From Pseudomonas gingeri (lineage in GTDB: Bacteria > Pseudomonadota > Gammaproteobacteria > Pseudomonadales > Pseudomonadaceae): 64,000 nt of DNA. The stretch is taken from contig NZ_JACAQA010000002.1 in assembly GCF_013385425.1 (NCBI RefSeq), positions 426,853-490,852 of the forward strand. Reading direction: 5' to 3'. Numbering within the stretch: position 1 is the stretch's first letter; each line of letters begins with the position of its first letter. Below are positions 29,501 to 40,870 of the stretch, one piece after another. The position numbers and the translations under genes were made by a program. A model generated the notes under the pieces. That model ran no database searches and was not told the origin of the DNA. It saw only the letters and a program-made list of their open reading frames with translations.

Positions 29501-29569
29501 ATGAATCTCAATTTTGCCATTGCCTGCGCCGTTGTCGTGTCCTTCACCATTGCCCTGCTTCACGCCTGA
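29501..29569 (+). CDS. Possible 22-residue membrane microprotein
   Basis: A short frame coding for one hydrophobic helix (MNLNFAIACAVVVSFTIALL, then HA). It ends seven bases before the ampR stop on the other strand. Pseudomonas encodes many single-helix peptides, but no strong ribosome site is visible (a GGA lies about ten bases upstream), so this is tentative. Confidence 0.3.
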   Translation: MNLNFAIACAVVVSFTIALLHA

Positions 29570-29576
29570 GCGCGAC

Positions 29577-30455
29577 TTAAAGCGTAGCCACGGCCTCACC
29601 CAGCCAACTCCTGAACGCCGCCATCGCCGAGGTTTCAGGACGCGACTGCAAACGCGTCAGCCAGTAGCTGCCCGTGGCAATCTCGACATCGAAGGGTTGT
29701 AGAACAAGCTCCGCCTCCAATTGCCGGGCGAACATCATCACCGGCACCAACGCCACGCCCGCCCCCTGAAGCGCCGCCTCCATCATCGCCAGCGAGGAAT
29801 CGAAGACGATGCTCTCCGGTACCCGCCCTTCGTCCGGCAAGCCCGCTGCCTGAAACCATCGCGGCCACTCGTCCGTCCGATAAGAGCGCAGCAGCGTCTG
29901 CTTCAGCACATCGGCGGGGGCTTTGAGTTGCCGGGCAATCGGCGCGGTGCACAGCACTGAAAGGGGCGTTTCCAGCAGGTGCATCGCCTCTACCCCGTGC
30001 CAGGCCCCGGCGCCGAAGCGGATGGCGAAATCCAGGCCCTCGGCGGCCACATCGACGCGGTTGTTGTGGGTCGACAGCCGCAAATCGATAAAGGGATGCC
30101 GGGCGCGAAAGTCCGCCAGGCGCGGTAACAGCCAGCCCAGCGCAAAAGTCCCCACCGCACCCACCGTGAGCACCTCCCGATAATGCCCGCCCTCGAACCG
30201 CCCCAGGGTCTGGGCAATCCGGTCGAAGGACTCGTTGAGCACTGGCAACAGGCTTTCGCCTTCGGCTGTCAGCATCAGTCCGCGGGCAACGCGCTTGAAC
30301 AACGTCACCTTCAACTGGCGCTCAAGGCTCTTGACCTGATGACTCACCGCGGCCTGGGTCACGCACAGTTCAATCGCCGCCCGGGTGAAACTCAGGTGCC
30401 GCGCGGACGCCTCGAAAGCGCGCAGCGCATTCAACGGCAAGTGCGGTCGAACCAT
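29577..30455 (-). CDS. ampR: LysR-type beta-lactamase regulator AmpR
   Basis: 292-residue LysR regulator. The N-terminal helix-turn-helix LPLNALRAFEASARHLSFTRAAIELCVTQAAVSHQVKSLE is essentially the AmpR/GcvA signature. The effector domain follows (LTVGAVGTFALGWLLPRLADF). AmpR binds peptidoglycan-derived muropeptides: UDP-MurNAc-pentapeptide represses and anhydro-muropeptides activate ampC. ATG at 30455 gives MVRPHLPLNAL, as in P. aeruginosa AmpR; ten upstream in-frame codons are left out. It is divergent from ampC, as in the classical inducible arrangement. Confidence 0.94.
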   Translation of the reverse strand: MVRPHLPLNALRAFEASARHLSFTRAAIELCVTQAAVSHQVKSLERQLKVTLFKRVARGLMLTAEGESLLPVLNESFDRIAQTLGRFEGGHYREVLTVGAVGTFALGWLLPRLADFRARHPFIDLRLSTHNNRVDVAAEGLDFAIRFGAGAWHGVEAMHLLETPLSVLCTAPIARQLKAPADVLKQTLLRSYRTDEWPRWFQAAGLPDEGRVPESIVFDSSLAMMEAALQGAGVALVPVMMFARQLEAELVLQPFDVEIATGSYWLTRLQSRPETSAMAAFRSWLGEAVATL

Positions 30456-30460
30456 GATCA

Positions 30461-30485
30461 AGCCCCTAGTTTTTCTAATAGCCAA
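30461..30485. promoter_or_regulatory. Candidate AmpR operator
   Basis: CTAGTTTTTCTAATA at 30466-30480, with near-dyad ends, lies just upstream of ampR in the divergent ampR-ampC region, where AmpR sites are expected. The T-N11-A match is imperfect, so the exact site is a guess. Confidence 0.35.
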
Positions 30486-30640
30486 TCCGAAATTTCATTG
30501 TTTGTCGATTTCCCGCCCACTGACTACATTCGGCGTCCTGGCATTTGCATGGGCCGCTGAAACTCACGGAAAGCCGCGTAAATCGGGGATTTTCCCCACT
30601 CGTCAGTGCAGCCGGATAATCGCACCGGCGTATTTTCGAC

Positions 30641-30668
30641 ACAAAAAACCGCTCCTGGGCGAGCGGTT
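30641..30668 (-). terminator. Hairpin in ampC leader, terminator-like on minus strand
   Basis: AACCGCTC (30647-30654), loop CTGGGC, GAGCGGTT (30661-30668): a perfect 8-bp hairpin 33 bases upstream of the ampC start. Read leftward, the stem is followed by a run of T, giving a normal intrinsic terminator; read toward ampC it has no T-run. It may insulate ampR from leftward transcription out of ampC or shape the ampC leader. Confidence 0.6.
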
Positions 30669-30701
30669 AACATAATGAAACATATTGGGAGCCTTTGAAC
30701 C

Positions 30702-31877
30702 ATGTTCAAGAAGAACCTTGCCAAACTGGAAGTCCTGGTGACCTCCCTCCTGCTGATCGGCGCCAGCAACAGCTTCGCGGCGGACACGCCCCAGGCCGAC
30801 GTCAAGTCCATCGTCGACGCCGCTATCGCCCCGATCATGCAGGAGCAGAATATTCCCGGCATGGCGGTGGCCGTGCTGGTGAACGGGAAGCCATATCACT
30901 TCAACTACGGAATGGCCTCGAAGAGCAATCGGCAAGCGGTGACCGATGACACCCTGTTCGAGATCGGCTCGGTCAGCAAGACCTTCGCCGCCACCCTCGC
31001 CGGCTATGCCCAGGCCCAGGGCAAGCTCGTCCCGTCGGAGCGGGTCAGCCACTACCTGCCGGAGCTGCAAGGCAGCGCCTTCGACAACATCACGGTGTTG
31101 CAACTCGGCACCTACTCCGCAGGTGGCCTGCCCCTGCAGTTCCCGGACGCGTTCGACGCCCAGGACAAGATGCTCGACTACTTCAAGCAATGGAAACCGA
31201 CCTATCCGGCCGGCACCTATCGGCAGTATTCGAACCCGAGCCTGGGGCTCTTCGGTTATGTGGCCGCGAAAAGCCTCGGCGCACCCTACGACGAACTGAT
31301 CGAAAAAAACCTGCTGCCGGCGCTGGGCATGAAGCACACCTATCTCCACGTGCCGCCGGCGCAGATGGGCCATTACGCCGAGGGTTACACCCAGGATGGC
31401 CAATCCGTACGGGTCGGCCCGGGCGCACTGGATGCCGAAGCCTACGGCATCAAGACCACCGCAACCGACCTGCTGCGTTTTGTCGAGGCCAACCTCCAGC
31501 CGGAAACCCTCGAAGCCCCGCTGCACAAAGCTATCGACCTGACGCAGAGCGGCTACTACCAGATCGATGGGACCACCCAGGGGCTGGGATGGGAGTTCTA
31601 CCCCTACCCGATCAAACTTGAGCAGTTAGTGACGGGTAACTCCTCGGAAATGGCCTACGAGGCCCACAAGATCACCACTCCATTCAACCCCGCGCAGCCG
31701 CCGCAAAAGAATGCGCTGTTCAACAAAACCGGGGCGACCCGTGGCTTCGGCGCTTACGTCGTCTACGTGCCGGCGAAGAAAATCGGCATCGTGATGCTGG
31801 CCAACAAAAACTATCCCAACCCGGTCAGGGTAAAAGCCGCCTACCAGATCCTGAACGCACTGGAGGGCGTCAAGTAA
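30702..31877 (+). CDS. ampC: Class C beta-lactamase AmpC
   Basis: 391-residue periplasmic cephalosporinase. Signal peptide ends near SNSFAA (residue 27). All class C motifs are present: SVSK (S90, K93), YSN (Y176) and KTG (342-344). Length is normal. GGGAG lies ten bases before the ATG. Divergent ampR indicates inducible expression through cell-wall recycling products. Confidence 0.97.
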   Translation: MFKKNLAKLEVLVTSLLLIGASNSFAADTPQADVKSIVDAAIAPIMQEQNIPGMAVAVLVNGKPYHFNYGMASKSNRQAVTDDTLFEIGSVSKTFAATLAGYAQAQGKLVPSERVSHYLPELQGSAFDNITVLQLGTYSAGGLPLQFPDAFDAQDKMLDYFKQWKPTYPAGTYRQYSNPSLGLFGYVAAKSLGAPYDELIEKNLLPALGMKHTYLHVPPAQMGHYAEGYTQDGQSVRVGPGALDAEAYGIKTTATDLLRFVEANLQPETLEAPLHKAIDLTQSGYYQIDGTTQGLGWEFYPYPIKLEQLVTGNSSEMAYEAHKITTPFNPAQPPQKNALFNKTGATRGFGAYVVYVPAKKIGIVMLANKNYPNPVRVKAAYQILNALEGVK

Positions 31878-31920
31878 GCGGATAGGCAAACGCCGGCCGG
31901 GTTGGCTATGATCGGAACCC

Positions 31921-32322
31921 ATGACAGTCTCACTTCCGATCCGTCAGCCCTGCCCACCCGGCGCCTGCATTTGCGAGCGGGAACAACTGCTGCAAATAGC
32001 CGGCGCCGACCTGCGCATCCTGGGCCTGACCCGCCAGCAGGAAAAGGTGCTGCTCGAACGTCTGGAAAACCTCAAGAGCCTGGCCGACCTCGAACACCTG
32101 CAAAAACGGATATACGAACAGTTGGGTCTGCGGGTGTCCGTCGTCCCGGGCTTCAATGAAGTACGCACCATGCGTGGCATCGATATCCAGATCGCCGACC
32201 ACCCCGGCCTGTGCCGCAAGACCCGCCAGTCGATTCCGGCCGCGATCCGCCGTGGCCTGGAGAAAAACCCGGAGATCGCCTACGCCCTGCTCAACGCCAA
32301 CGACCTGTTGCGTGATGCCTGA
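31921..32322 (+). CDS. Conserved small protein with CPPGACIC motif
   Basis: 133-residue soluble protein. The N-terminus carries CPPGACICERE, which could bind a metal or form a disulfide. The body is helical (REQLLQIAGADLRILGLTRQQEKVLLERLENL) with a basic C-terminal segment (RKTRQSIPAAIRRGLEK). I recognise no domain. It is convergent with the AraC gene, ten bases from its stop. Confidence 0.65.
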   Translation: MTVSLPIRQPCPPGACICEREQLLQIAGADLRILGLTRQQEKVLLERLENLKSLADLEHLQKRIYEQLGLRVSVVPGFNEVRTMRGIDIQIADHPGLCRKTRQSIPAAIRRGLEKNPEIAYALLNANDLLRDA

Positions 32323-32331
32323 GACGCGGTC

Positions 32332-33261
32332 TCAGCGCAGCCGCTGACCGCGCTTGAGGGTCTCGCTGGGCAGTTCGCCGAACAGCGCCCGATAGCTGTT
32401 CGAAAACCGCCCCAGGTGCCAGAACGACCAATTCATCGCCACCTCGGCCACCGTCTTGTCCAAGGCATTGCGCCCGAGCAATTCATGGCGGGCACTGTTG
32501 AGCCGGCGCAAGCGCAGCCAATGGCTCGGCGTCATGCCTGTGTAGGCCTTGAAGGTGTGCTGCAACTGACGCAATGAAACCCCGGCGAAGCCGGACAGCT
32601 CCAGCAGGTTGAGGGTCTCATCAGGCGAATCGGCCGCCCACTCGCCGATGCGCTTCATGATCGAACGCTCCTCGGCGCGGCGCTGCAAGGAACCTGGGTC
32701 CAGGCAGACAGCGTTATCGAGAATGTAGAGACAGTCGTCCAGCAGTTGTTGGGTCAGGCTTTCCCGGCTCGGCGGATCGAAAGTCTGCGCCAGGCGGGTC
32801 AAGGTCCCGCTCAGCCAGCGGCTGAACAAGCCGTTCTGTTGCGAATTGAGCGGCGCCATGAACAACCCCTCCAGCCGTGCCACATCCAGGCCATGGTGCT
32901 GCACGAACTCCGGACCGAACACCACCGCCACTTCCTGGTAGTTCTCGGGGGTGATCCAGATATTGCGGCTCTCGCCGTTGAGCACATACAAGGCGTTGTC
33001 ACTGCGATCGAAACAGAAGGCCAGCGCCCCCGACGGCGCACTGAAGTTCTGCTCGACCCGGGTGTTCATGCACTCCTCGTAGATCTGCACCCCTTGCAGG
33101 TCCAGGTAACGAATCTGCCCGGCGAAATGCCCCGGCGACATCTGCTGGTAATGCTGCACCCAACCCGGTGTGGCGCGTATCTGTTCGGCCACATCGGCGG
33201 TATTGAACGCTTGAACCCGCAAGGCGTTTGACTCTGTCATCGGATGACCGTTCGCACTCAT
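32332..33261 (-). CDS. AraC-family regulator (EutR/FeaR-like)
   Basis: 309-residue regulator with an N-terminal AraC-binding-like domain (QIRYLDLQGVQIYEECMNTRVEQNF) and a C-terminal double helix-turn-helix (LNLLELSGFAGVSLRQLQHTF; DKTVAEVAMNWSFWHLGRFSNSYRALFGELPSETL), which carries the AraC signature. It is divergent from the ligase-binding protein-oxidase operon and is the likely local activator. The overall pattern resembles EutR-like regulators of amine catabolism. Effector inferred to be a polyamine or aminoalcohol. Confidence 0.85.
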   Translation of the reverse strand: MSANGHPMTESNALRVQAFNTADVAEQIRATPGWVQHYQQMSPGHFAGQIRYLDLQGVQIYEECMNTRVEQNFSAPSGALAFCFDRSDNALYVLNGESRNIWITPENYQEVAVVFGPEFVQHHGLDVARLEGLFMAPLNSQQNGLFSRWLSGTLTRLAQTFDPPSRESLTQQLLDDCLYILDNAVCLDPGSLQRRAEERSIMKRIGEWAADSPDETLNLLELSGFAGVSLRQLQHTFKAYTGMTPSHWLRLRRLNSARHELLGRNALDKTVAEVAMNWSFWHLGRFSNSYRALFGELPSETLKRGQRLR

Positions 33262-33414
33262 TTGGTGCGTCTTATGCCGTCATAAAGTGGATAGATGGGA
33301 CCCCCATCGCTCGCCCAAGATAGTCGCCAATGCGCCGCAGGGGAAGTCTCTCGCCGCTCGGCCGGGATGCAGACAGATCACCCGGCGCAGAAAAAAACCA
33401 ACAACGAGGTCTTT

Positions 33415-37209
<3,795 letters not shown>

Positions 37210-37230
37210 GTCAGCACTGACAGTAACAAA

Positions 37231-37289
37231 GGCCAGGAAAGAACACTCTTTACCGCTTTTACAGGATAACCGAGTTCTTTCCTGGTTGG
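37231..37289. terminator. Long inverted repeat after the oxidase operon
   Basis: CCAGGAAAGAAC (37233-37244) and GTTCTTTCCTGG (37274-37285) form a perfect 12-bp stem around a 29-base loop; a GGCC/GGCC pairing extends it after a TT bulge. It sits between convergent genes. No T-run, so its termination strength is uncertain. Confidence 0.5.
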
Positions 37290-37309
37290 CCCGGAGCTGA
37301 AGGAAATAC

Positions 37310-37576
37310 TCAGAGGAGCTGGAATTTTACTAAGGTCTCTTTGACTTTCTCGCGGAGCTGATTTTCATCGAGCTCATAGTCAGCCCTATCTTCATCAGGA
37401 TTGTAAATTTCGGCCAGCATAAATAACTCCCCTCCACAATTTAAAACATCCTCGCTTCGATTTTTTACACCACGCAGCCCCCTTCTTTCAACACATATAT
37501 CTTCAGAGAATTTATGAGCGCTAACTTTCCCATTTAAAAAGCCCCTGCCCAGCTCGATTAATTTCATAGTATTCAT
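37310..37576 (-). CDS. Colicin-D-type immunity protein (orphan)
   Basis: 88-residue protein closely resembling the colicin D immunity protein: MKLIELGRGFLNGKVSAHKF, then ICVERRGLRGVKNRSED, NCGGELFMLAEIYNPDEDRADYELDEN and a C-terminal LREKVKETLVKF. Immunity D proteins block a tRNA(Arg)-specific anticodon nuclease. The acidic stretch NPDEDRADYELDEN fits binding of a basic RNase. No colicin-D-like nuclease domain is visible in the bacteriocin encoded just upstream, so this may be a spare or relic immunity gene. Its DNA is AT-rich, unlike its surroundings. Confidence 0.78.
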   Translation of the reverse strand: MNTMKLIELGRGFLNGKVSAHKFSEDICVERRGLRGVKNRSEDVLNCGGELFMLAEIYNPDEDRADYELDENQLREKVKETLVKFQLL

Positions 37577-37645
37577 AAGCCATCACCCCAAGTAAATTCG
37601 ACCACATAGCCACACCACCTTAAAAACTCACCTACTGAAAATCAC

Positions 37646-37936
37646 CTAGCGACCAAGCTTGACGACCTTAAAGTATTTATTTTCCGCGACAAAAGCGGGC
37701 TCTTTCCAGTTAGGACCCTTTATATAAGTCATGGGATGCTCACCTTGTTGTATAACACCTGACGCCCCCATTTCTCTGACAGTAGACAAAAGTTCGCCTT
37801 TTTCGATAACATCAAAACGATAGCGAACAAAAAATCTATCTAGGCTGCGGTAATCGATACCTTTTTCACTACCAGCCAAAAAAGAAATAATATCTTTTAC
37901 AGACTCGCCCTCCACCAACGACTTAAAATCAATCAT
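37646..37936 (-). CDS. Likely cognate immunity protein of the bacteriocin
   Basis: 96-residue soluble protein (MIDFKSLVEGESVKDIISFL ... PNWKEPAFVAENKYFKVVKLGR). It starts within the stop of the bacteriocin gene (ATGA overlap at 37933-37936), the classical toxin-immunity arrangement. I do not recognise a named immunity family. The DNA is AT-rich. Its role as the specific inhibitor of the bacteriocin tip is inferred from position and size. Confidence 0.68.
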   Translation of the reverse strand: MIDFKSLVEGESVKDIISFLAGSEKGIDYRSLDRFFVRYRFDVIEKGELLSTVREMGASGVIQQGEHPMTYIKGPNWKEPAFVAENKYFKVVKLGR

Positions 37937-40257
37937 TTAAACTCCCTCCACACCTGCTCATCAGCGGCCTTTATAGCATCGAACGTATAAAATAAATTTT
38001 CCTCATCTTTTAATTTGTAATCCTCCAAGGTTGCCGTGTGAGCATTGTTCCAAACCTCAGAGGCGGCGTCTTTGCCCTTCGGTACGACACCATCCGCAAT
38101 CCCTAGTGCCCTGTAACGCTCAAGTTCTCTGATTTCGTGTGTATAAAATCGTTTATCGACGTCAGCAATTGATAGTTCACCGCGCAAGACTTTCTCTAAT
38201 CGGTCAACCATTATTGCATTTGCATCTGACGGTGCAAATCGCCCTGTATGCAACTTAACAAGATCAATACCATCCTGAGTAACCGACGCCGTTGTCCAGT
38301 CGAGATTTTGGATTGCGCCTCCAGCCTTGTCAGGATTGTACATCCGACCGCTGTGTTCACCCCTTGTAGTAGCCCCCTCATACGGAGAGCTAAACACTAC
38401 ATAAATGGGCGGCAAACCTGAGTCAGCAGGAAAAGTATAGATACCATCCCGAATATCCCACTGATCCATCCCCGGCAAGGGTTCGGCCTTTACCTCGATG
38501 GGTGTCAGCGTGATCCCCGTGTAGATCGGAATTTCTACAGGCTGTACCGGCGATGTCGTCGAACTGCCGTCAGGGGCCGCAATCGGAAAGGTCAGGGTGA
38601 TCGCCGGCGTATCAGCCGTGGTGAAGGTATAGGCATTCGCCGCCGGGTCCAGCGTCAAGGCCCTGACCGGCACCTTCGGCGATAACCCACCATTGGCTTG
38701 CGTGGCAATCAGCGAGTACTTCGAACGGTCGCCGTAAACCCGATACGGCAGATCCACCGTGCCACCGGCCACCGCTATCGCCGACAGGTTCTCCGGCAAG
38801 TCGGGGATCAAGTCCCTGGCTGGCAGGCTCAAGGTGGTCGGCGGATAAAGATCGCTATTACCTAACGAGGGGGAATACAGCAGCAGGCCAATTCCAACAC
38901 CCGTGGCGCGATCAAGCACAGCGCTGCCAAGGGTTTTCAGAGCCTGGATGCCCGACTGAATGGCGGCTTCCAGCGTCAAACCGGTGCCCGTCGTGATCGC
39001 GATGAAACCCGCTGCCGCACTGAGTTGGGTTGCGCCTGTCGGAGCAAGCCTGAAAGTATGTGCTTCAGCCGCCTTGCGTTTCGCTTCAGTCTTTGCGAAC
39101 AATCGAGCTTGCTCGTCGGCGACCGCCCTTGCGCGAGCTGCCAAAGCACCAAAGGCGTTCGAGGCGATACCCAGATATCTGGCGGACTCGGATTTCAGCA
39201 GGGCATCGTGATGGCTCGCCCATTTTTGACCTAGCTGCCCGGTCGCCTGCAAGTGAACCAGATTGGCCAGGGCTTCCAGTTCCGGCTTGCTCAAGGGGGA
39301 AACAATCTTGGGATTTGTCGCGGGATAAGTGAGGGTGACCCCACCACTTGTCCAGGGCGGCGGCGCCTGGATGGGCCGGATCGCGGCAAGCTTGCCGGCG
39401 ATCATATCGTCCAGCACGGTTTTGTAGTGAATCAGTGCCTGAGCCGGTGCCAGCCCCGCCACGGAGCCCGCGGCGATAGAAAGTTCTGTTTGAAGAAACT
39501 CCGGCAGGCGTTGGACGTGAATATCCCGTTCCACGCCGATGACGCCAAGACGTTGTTCCAACAACGCCTGCCAGGCAGCGTCATTTACGGAAACAGCCGA
39601 CTCTGCCTGACGCCTTTTGGTGTCCAGCTCCGCAAGCTTTGCAGCCAGGACATCCATCGAAAGCGACAGCACCTTGAGTTCCAGCGCCGCTCTGTAGACA
39701 GTATCAAAAAGAGCATGCAAGCCGCTCACGGATTCGGCAGTAGCAGCTCCCGAGAGCCAAAGCTCACGCATTTTCTGACGCGGCAAAACCTCCATCATGA
39801 AAAACGGGTTATGACCATAAAGGCCATAAATGGCGGGTGCCGTGGAAATATACTGTGATTTCTTTACATCAATCAGATCCAGCGTAACCCTTTGATCGAG
39901 CCTTGCCGCCTCTTCGGGAGACAGGACACTTTCACCTGTGGCAGCCTGCTTTTTCTGCGCTAGTTCCTGTTCCATATTAACCAGGAGCGCTTTGAGACGT
40001 GGCTCATATTCGTCCGCAATAAATTGAAAGTCCGTTTCTCCCCCCATCAAGTCAGACAGGACATTTGGCGTGGTCGTGTCACGAAATCTACCCGGCCCTC
40101 CCTCTCCCCGTCTCGGCCCTTCCTGAAGTCCCCAACCATCGCCATTTCCACTGTAAGCCCCACCCACACCGGAACCGAAGGTTTGTGGTCTTCCCGCAAC
40201 GATGTGCAAGGGCCTGATTTCAAAAGCCTGTCCGACTACATATCGCTCGTCCGCCAT
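37933..40257 (-). CDS. S-type pyocin-like bacteriocin with unassigned toxin tip
   Basis: 774-residue secreted bacteriocin. Seen: a Gly-rich flexible N-terminus (TFGSGVGGAYSGNGDGWGLQEGP), like colicins that lack a signal peptide; a long helical middle with coiled-coil features (about 200-450; LLEQRLGVIGVERDIHVQRL, ALIHYKTVLDDMIAGK); an S-type pyocin translocation domain (about 500-640; LPYRVYGDRSKYSLIATQANGG, IPIYTGITLTPIEVKAEPLPG); and a tip (about 640-774; GRMYNPDKAGGAIQNLDW, YTHEIRELERYRALGIADGVVP, WNNAHTATLEDYKLKDEE). The tip has many His/Asp/Glu but I cannot assign it to a known nuclease or pore family. GGAG lies seven bases before the ATG. Adjacent immunity gene is coupled. Confidence 0.85.
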   Translation of the reverse strand: MADERYVVGQAFEIRPLHIVAGRPQTFGSGVGGAYSGNGDGWGLQEGPRRGEGGPGRFRDTTTPNVLSDLMGGETDFQFIADEYEPRLKALLVNMEQELAQKKQAATGESVLSPEEAARLDQRVTLDLIDVKKSQYISTAPAIYGLYGHNPFFMMEVLPRQKMRELWLSGAATAESVSGLHALFDTVYRAALELKVLSLSMDVLAAKLAELDTKRRQAESAVSVNDAAWQALLEQRLGVIGVERDIHVQRLPEFLQTELSIAAGSVAGLAPAQALIHYKTVLDDMIAGKLAAIRPIQAPPPWTSGGVTLTYPATNPKIVSPLSKPELEALANLVHLQATGQLGQKWASHHDALLKSESARYLGIASNAFGALAARARAVADEQARLFAKTEAKRKAAEAHTFRLAPTGATQLSAAAGFIAITTGTGLTLEAAIQSGIQALKTLGSAVLDRATGVGIGLLLYSPSLGNSDLYPPTTLSLPARDLIPDLPENLSAIAVAGGTVDLPYRVYGDRSKYSLIATQANGGLSPKVPVRALTLDPAANAYTFTTADTPAITLTFPIAAPDGSSTTSPVQPVEIPIYTGITLTPIEVKAEPLPGMDQWDIRDGIYTFPADSGLPPIYVVFSSPYEGATTRGEHSGRMYNPDKAGGAIQNLDWTTASVTQDGIDLVKLHTGRFAPSDANAIMVDRLEKVLRGELSIADVDKRFYTHEIRELERYRALGIADGVVPKGKDAASEVWNNAHTATLEDYKLKDEENLFYTFDAIKAADEQVWREFK

Positions 40258-40294
40258 ATCAAGTCTCCGCTTGATCCACTCAAGAGTGTTTACT

Positions 40295-40313
40295 GTCGTT
40301 TACTCCGACAGAA
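40295..40313 (-). promoter_or_regulatory. Inverted repeat upstream of bacteriocin gene
   Basis: CTGTCG and CGACAG, seven bases apart, lie about 40 bases upstream of the bacteriocin ATG. It could be an operator. It does not match the Pseudomonas LexA consensus, and no PrtN P-box was recognised. Confidence 0.3.
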
Positions 40314-40421
40314 GGCGATGCAAGAAGAGAACTTGTCTTTTGAGGGGAATAACTCTTTATCGCGTAAGGCATGGGCTACAGGTTGACCATCCGACTGACG
40401 AGTAGCGGATGTCGTGAGCCT

Positions 40422-40486
40422 CTGTAGGAGCCAGCCTGCGGGCGATCCAGGCGACGCGGTCTGACAGGGCACCGCGTCGCTACAGG
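40422..40486. repeat. REP/REPIN-type intergenic repeat
   Basis: TGTAGGAGCCAGCCTGCGGG is the Pseudomonas REP-like core. It is followed by a perfect 10-bp inverted repeat GCGACGCGGT (40451-40460) and ACCGCGTCGC (40471-40480), then TACAGG, the reverse of the opening bases. It marks the junction between the bacteriocin module and the catabolic cluster. Confidence 0.75.
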
Positions 40487-40493
40487 AATTGCA

Positions 40494-40847
40494 TCAGGAC
40501 TTGGCCGCAATCACCATGATTTCCACCAACACTTCAGGCCGCGCCAGGTTGGCTTCTACCGTGGCCCGTGCCGGGGCACCGCCCTCCGGCAACCAGGCAT
40601 CCCAGACCGCGTTCATCGCCGCGAAGTCGCGGTCGATATGCTTGAGCCAGATCTGCGCGCTGAGCAAGCGAGTCTTGTCGCTGCCGGCCAGGGCCAGCAG
40701 TCCGTCGATCTTCTCCAGCACCTGGCGGGTCTGGGACTCGATATCGCCTTGCAGATCGCCCGGTACCTGGCCGGCGAGGTACAGCACATCGCCGTGGCTG
40801 ACCACACCGGACATCCGCGCATTGCTCTGGAAACGTTGAATCGTCAT
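40494..40847 (-). CDS. RidA-family protein
   Basis: 117-residue RidA/YjgF-family protein. The archetypal RidA speeds hydrolysis of reactive enamine/imine intermediates from amino-acid deaminating enzymes. Seen: VVSHGDVLYLAGQVPGD, QTRQVLEKIDGLLALAGSD, and an APARATVEANLARPEVLVEI terminal block. The active-site Arg of RidA lies at APARATVE. It is the last gene in a cluster with a D-amino-acid dehydrogenase-like enzyme, which would produce imines. Confidence 0.9.
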   Translation of the reverse strand: MTIQRFQSNARMSGVVSHGDVLYLAGQVPGDLQGDIESQTRQVLEKIDGLLALAGSDKTRLLSAQIWLKHIDRDFAAMNAVWDAWLPEGGAPARATVEANLARPEVLVEIMVIAAKS

Positions 40848-40870
40848 CGGTCTTTCTCCTTGGATAAACT

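Noticed and set aside
40295..40313. LexA (SOS) box before the bacteriocin.
   Set aside because: CTGTCG-N7-CGACAG does not have the CTGTAT-N4-ATACAG form used by Pseudomonas LexA.
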